From Bacillota bacterium (GTDB taxonomy: Bacteria > Bacillota > GCA-003054495 > Carboxydocellales > JAJZTU01): DNA of 6,260 bases. Below are positions 5,410 to 6,260 of this stretch, in pieces. Numbering within the stretch: position 1 is the first letter of the stretch; the number at the start of each line of letters is the position of its first letter. Location of the stretch: assembly GCA_021848765.1 (NCBI GenBank), contig JAJZTU010000207.1, positions 1-6,260 on the forward strand, in the 5' to 3' direction. Position numbers and translations under genes: made by a program. Under the pieces are notes generated by a model that was not told the DNA's origin, ran no database searches, and saw nothing but the letters and a program-made list of their open reading frames with translations.

Positions 5410-6260
5410 GCTTGTTCCCCCCTATCATCTCCACAAAGCTTTCGATCCTGGTCCTCGCCTGTGCATCCCCCAGGCCTCTTTCCACATCAATGGACAATAC
5501 CGGTAAACCCAGCTCCTGCAGGCGGCGGATCATAAAGGGCCGGTCCATCTGGTGGGAGTCACACCACTTGTGCACGGCAAAAATTACCCCGTCTACCCGG
5601 TACCTGTTAACCAACTGCATAATGTGCTCCACCCTCTCCTCAGCTACAAAGGGCGAACACATGCAGGAACAAGGTATCCGGTTCAGTTTATGTTCGGCCA
5701 GAATTTCAACCAACCTGTCACTGCCTGGGGTCAAGCGGTCACTGCCGTCTTCCAACTTGACATCCTCCCAGAAATAGCGGCTCCCGGAGCAAAGATCATC
5801 CGATACCACCATACCCCCCAGGTCTTCGACCAGTTGAAAGATCTCCTGGTCAAGCAGGATGCTCCCGGAAATATGGATCCGGGGTCCGGCCACCGCTGGC
5901 AGAAGCCTGGTGTTTGCTGCCTCCAGCAAGCTCTTCAGGTGTACATTGGCTTCCTCCTTGGGTACTTCCATCACCCAGTTCATAATTTCAGCCACCTCGA
6001 CACCGGTGAGCCGGGGGCGGTTTGGCAGTCCCCGGACATCGTAAACCTGGCGCAGCAGCTGCCGGTTCTCATTATATACCTCTATGGCTTTCTGTAGTTC
6101 CGCAGCTGTAATTTCCCTCCCCAGGTACTCCTCCAGGGAACGCTTCATCACCAGTAATTCCTGCGTAAAAAATTTCAGGGCCAGAGCATTTTTGGCATTG
6201 TGGGGTATGGAGATAAATTGGCTGTAAGCAACCGGAACAGTCTCTACCAGCACCTGAAAC
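5390..6260 (-). CDS. 2-hydroxyacyl-CoA dehydratase / benzoyl-CoA reductase family subunit (partial, N-terminus missing)
   Basis: The frame is open to the right edge of the window and ends at 5390, so the N-terminal part (roughly 80-130 residues by family length) is missing. The GTG at 6251-6253 is an internal valine, not a start. Numbering visible residues from Phe at 6257-6259, hallmarks are SIPHN (17-21), HISGSILL (129-136), DDLCSGSRYFW (154-164, Cys157), IPCSCMC (196-202) and HKWCDSHQMDRPF (230-242, Cys233), followed by LGLPVLSIDVE. Cys157 and Cys233 are likely cluster ligands, and the third ligand expected in the N-terminal domain is off-window. It is the partner subunit of the downstream gene, in the same transcription unit with a 20-bp overlap. 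The visible pattern is closer to the smaller (HgdB/BcrC-like) subunit, which I hold only moderately. The promoter is outside the window. Confidence 0.86.
   Translation of the reverse strand, partial: FQVLVETVPVAYSQFISIPHNAKNALALKFFTQELLVMKRSLEEYLGREITAAELQKAIEVYNENRQLLRQVYDVRGLPNRPRLTGVEVAEIMNWVMEVPKEEANVHLKSLLEAANTRLLPAVAGPRIHISGSILLDQEIFQLVEDLGGMVVSDDLCSGSRYFWEDVKLEDGSDRLTPGSDRLVEILAEHKLNRIPCSCMCSPFVAEERVEHIMQLVNRYRVDGVIFAVHKWCDSHQMDRPFMIRRLQELGLPVLSIDVERGLGDAQARTRIESFVEMIGGNKHVHQNR

Noticed and set aside
5552..6097. 181-codon plus-strand open frame antisense to the smaller dehydratase-like subunit
   Set aside because: The minus frame carries the family motifs throughout; the antisense product has low-complexity His/Gln/Pro-rich character and no start signal.

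Overview
This window looks like chromosome from an anaerobic, moderate-GC member of the Firmicutes, of the Clostridia / Peptococcaceae kind. That is an inference. It rests on purine-rich Shine-Dalgarno sites of Firmicutes type, a DapL-like aminotransferase of a form common in Bacilli and Clostridia, and two subunits of the oxygen-sensitive 2-hydroxyacyl-CoA dehydratase / benzoyl-CoA reductase family. No mobile element, CRISPR array, tRNA or rRNA gene is visible.

Layout from left to right. At 1-255 (+) lies the C-terminal half of a YbaK/EbsC-type aminoacyl-tRNA editing protein, far more AT-rich than the rest. It converges, with a 12-bp gap, on a PLP-dependent aminotransferase at 268-1449 (-). 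All remaining genes are also on the minus strand. The aminotransferase has its own sigma-A promoter and a roughly 147-nt leader that holds a short ORF with a good ribosome site. Upstream of it are a rho-independent terminator and a zinc-dependent medium-chain alcohol dehydrogenase (1791-2840). The dehydrogenase has a 327-bp upstream region carrying a near-consensus sigma-54 (-24/-12) promoter and two inverted repeats. Next is a FadR-type GntR regulator with an FCD domain (best start 3887, end 3168). It has its own promoter and a small palindrome upstream. Right of that are a long RNA hairpin, three 20-bp tandem repeats, and a translationally coupled pair of dehydratase/reductase subunits: 4114-5409 complete, 5390-6260 cut by the window edge.

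How the genes may work together. The two large minus-strand genes at the right form the two-subunit core of a radical dehydratase or ring reductase, each subunit with its own iron-sulfur site. Their ATP-dependent activator is not in the window. The regulator that follows is a plausible controller of this operon, of itself, or of the alcohol dehydrogenase. The alcohol dehydrogenase could serve electron disposal or alcohol/ketone use under sigma-54 control. The aminotransferase and the tRNA-editing gene seem to be unrelated neighbours. The substrate of the dehydratase-like pair cannot be read from this window. The most interesting parts are the regulatory structures between 2940 and 4130.
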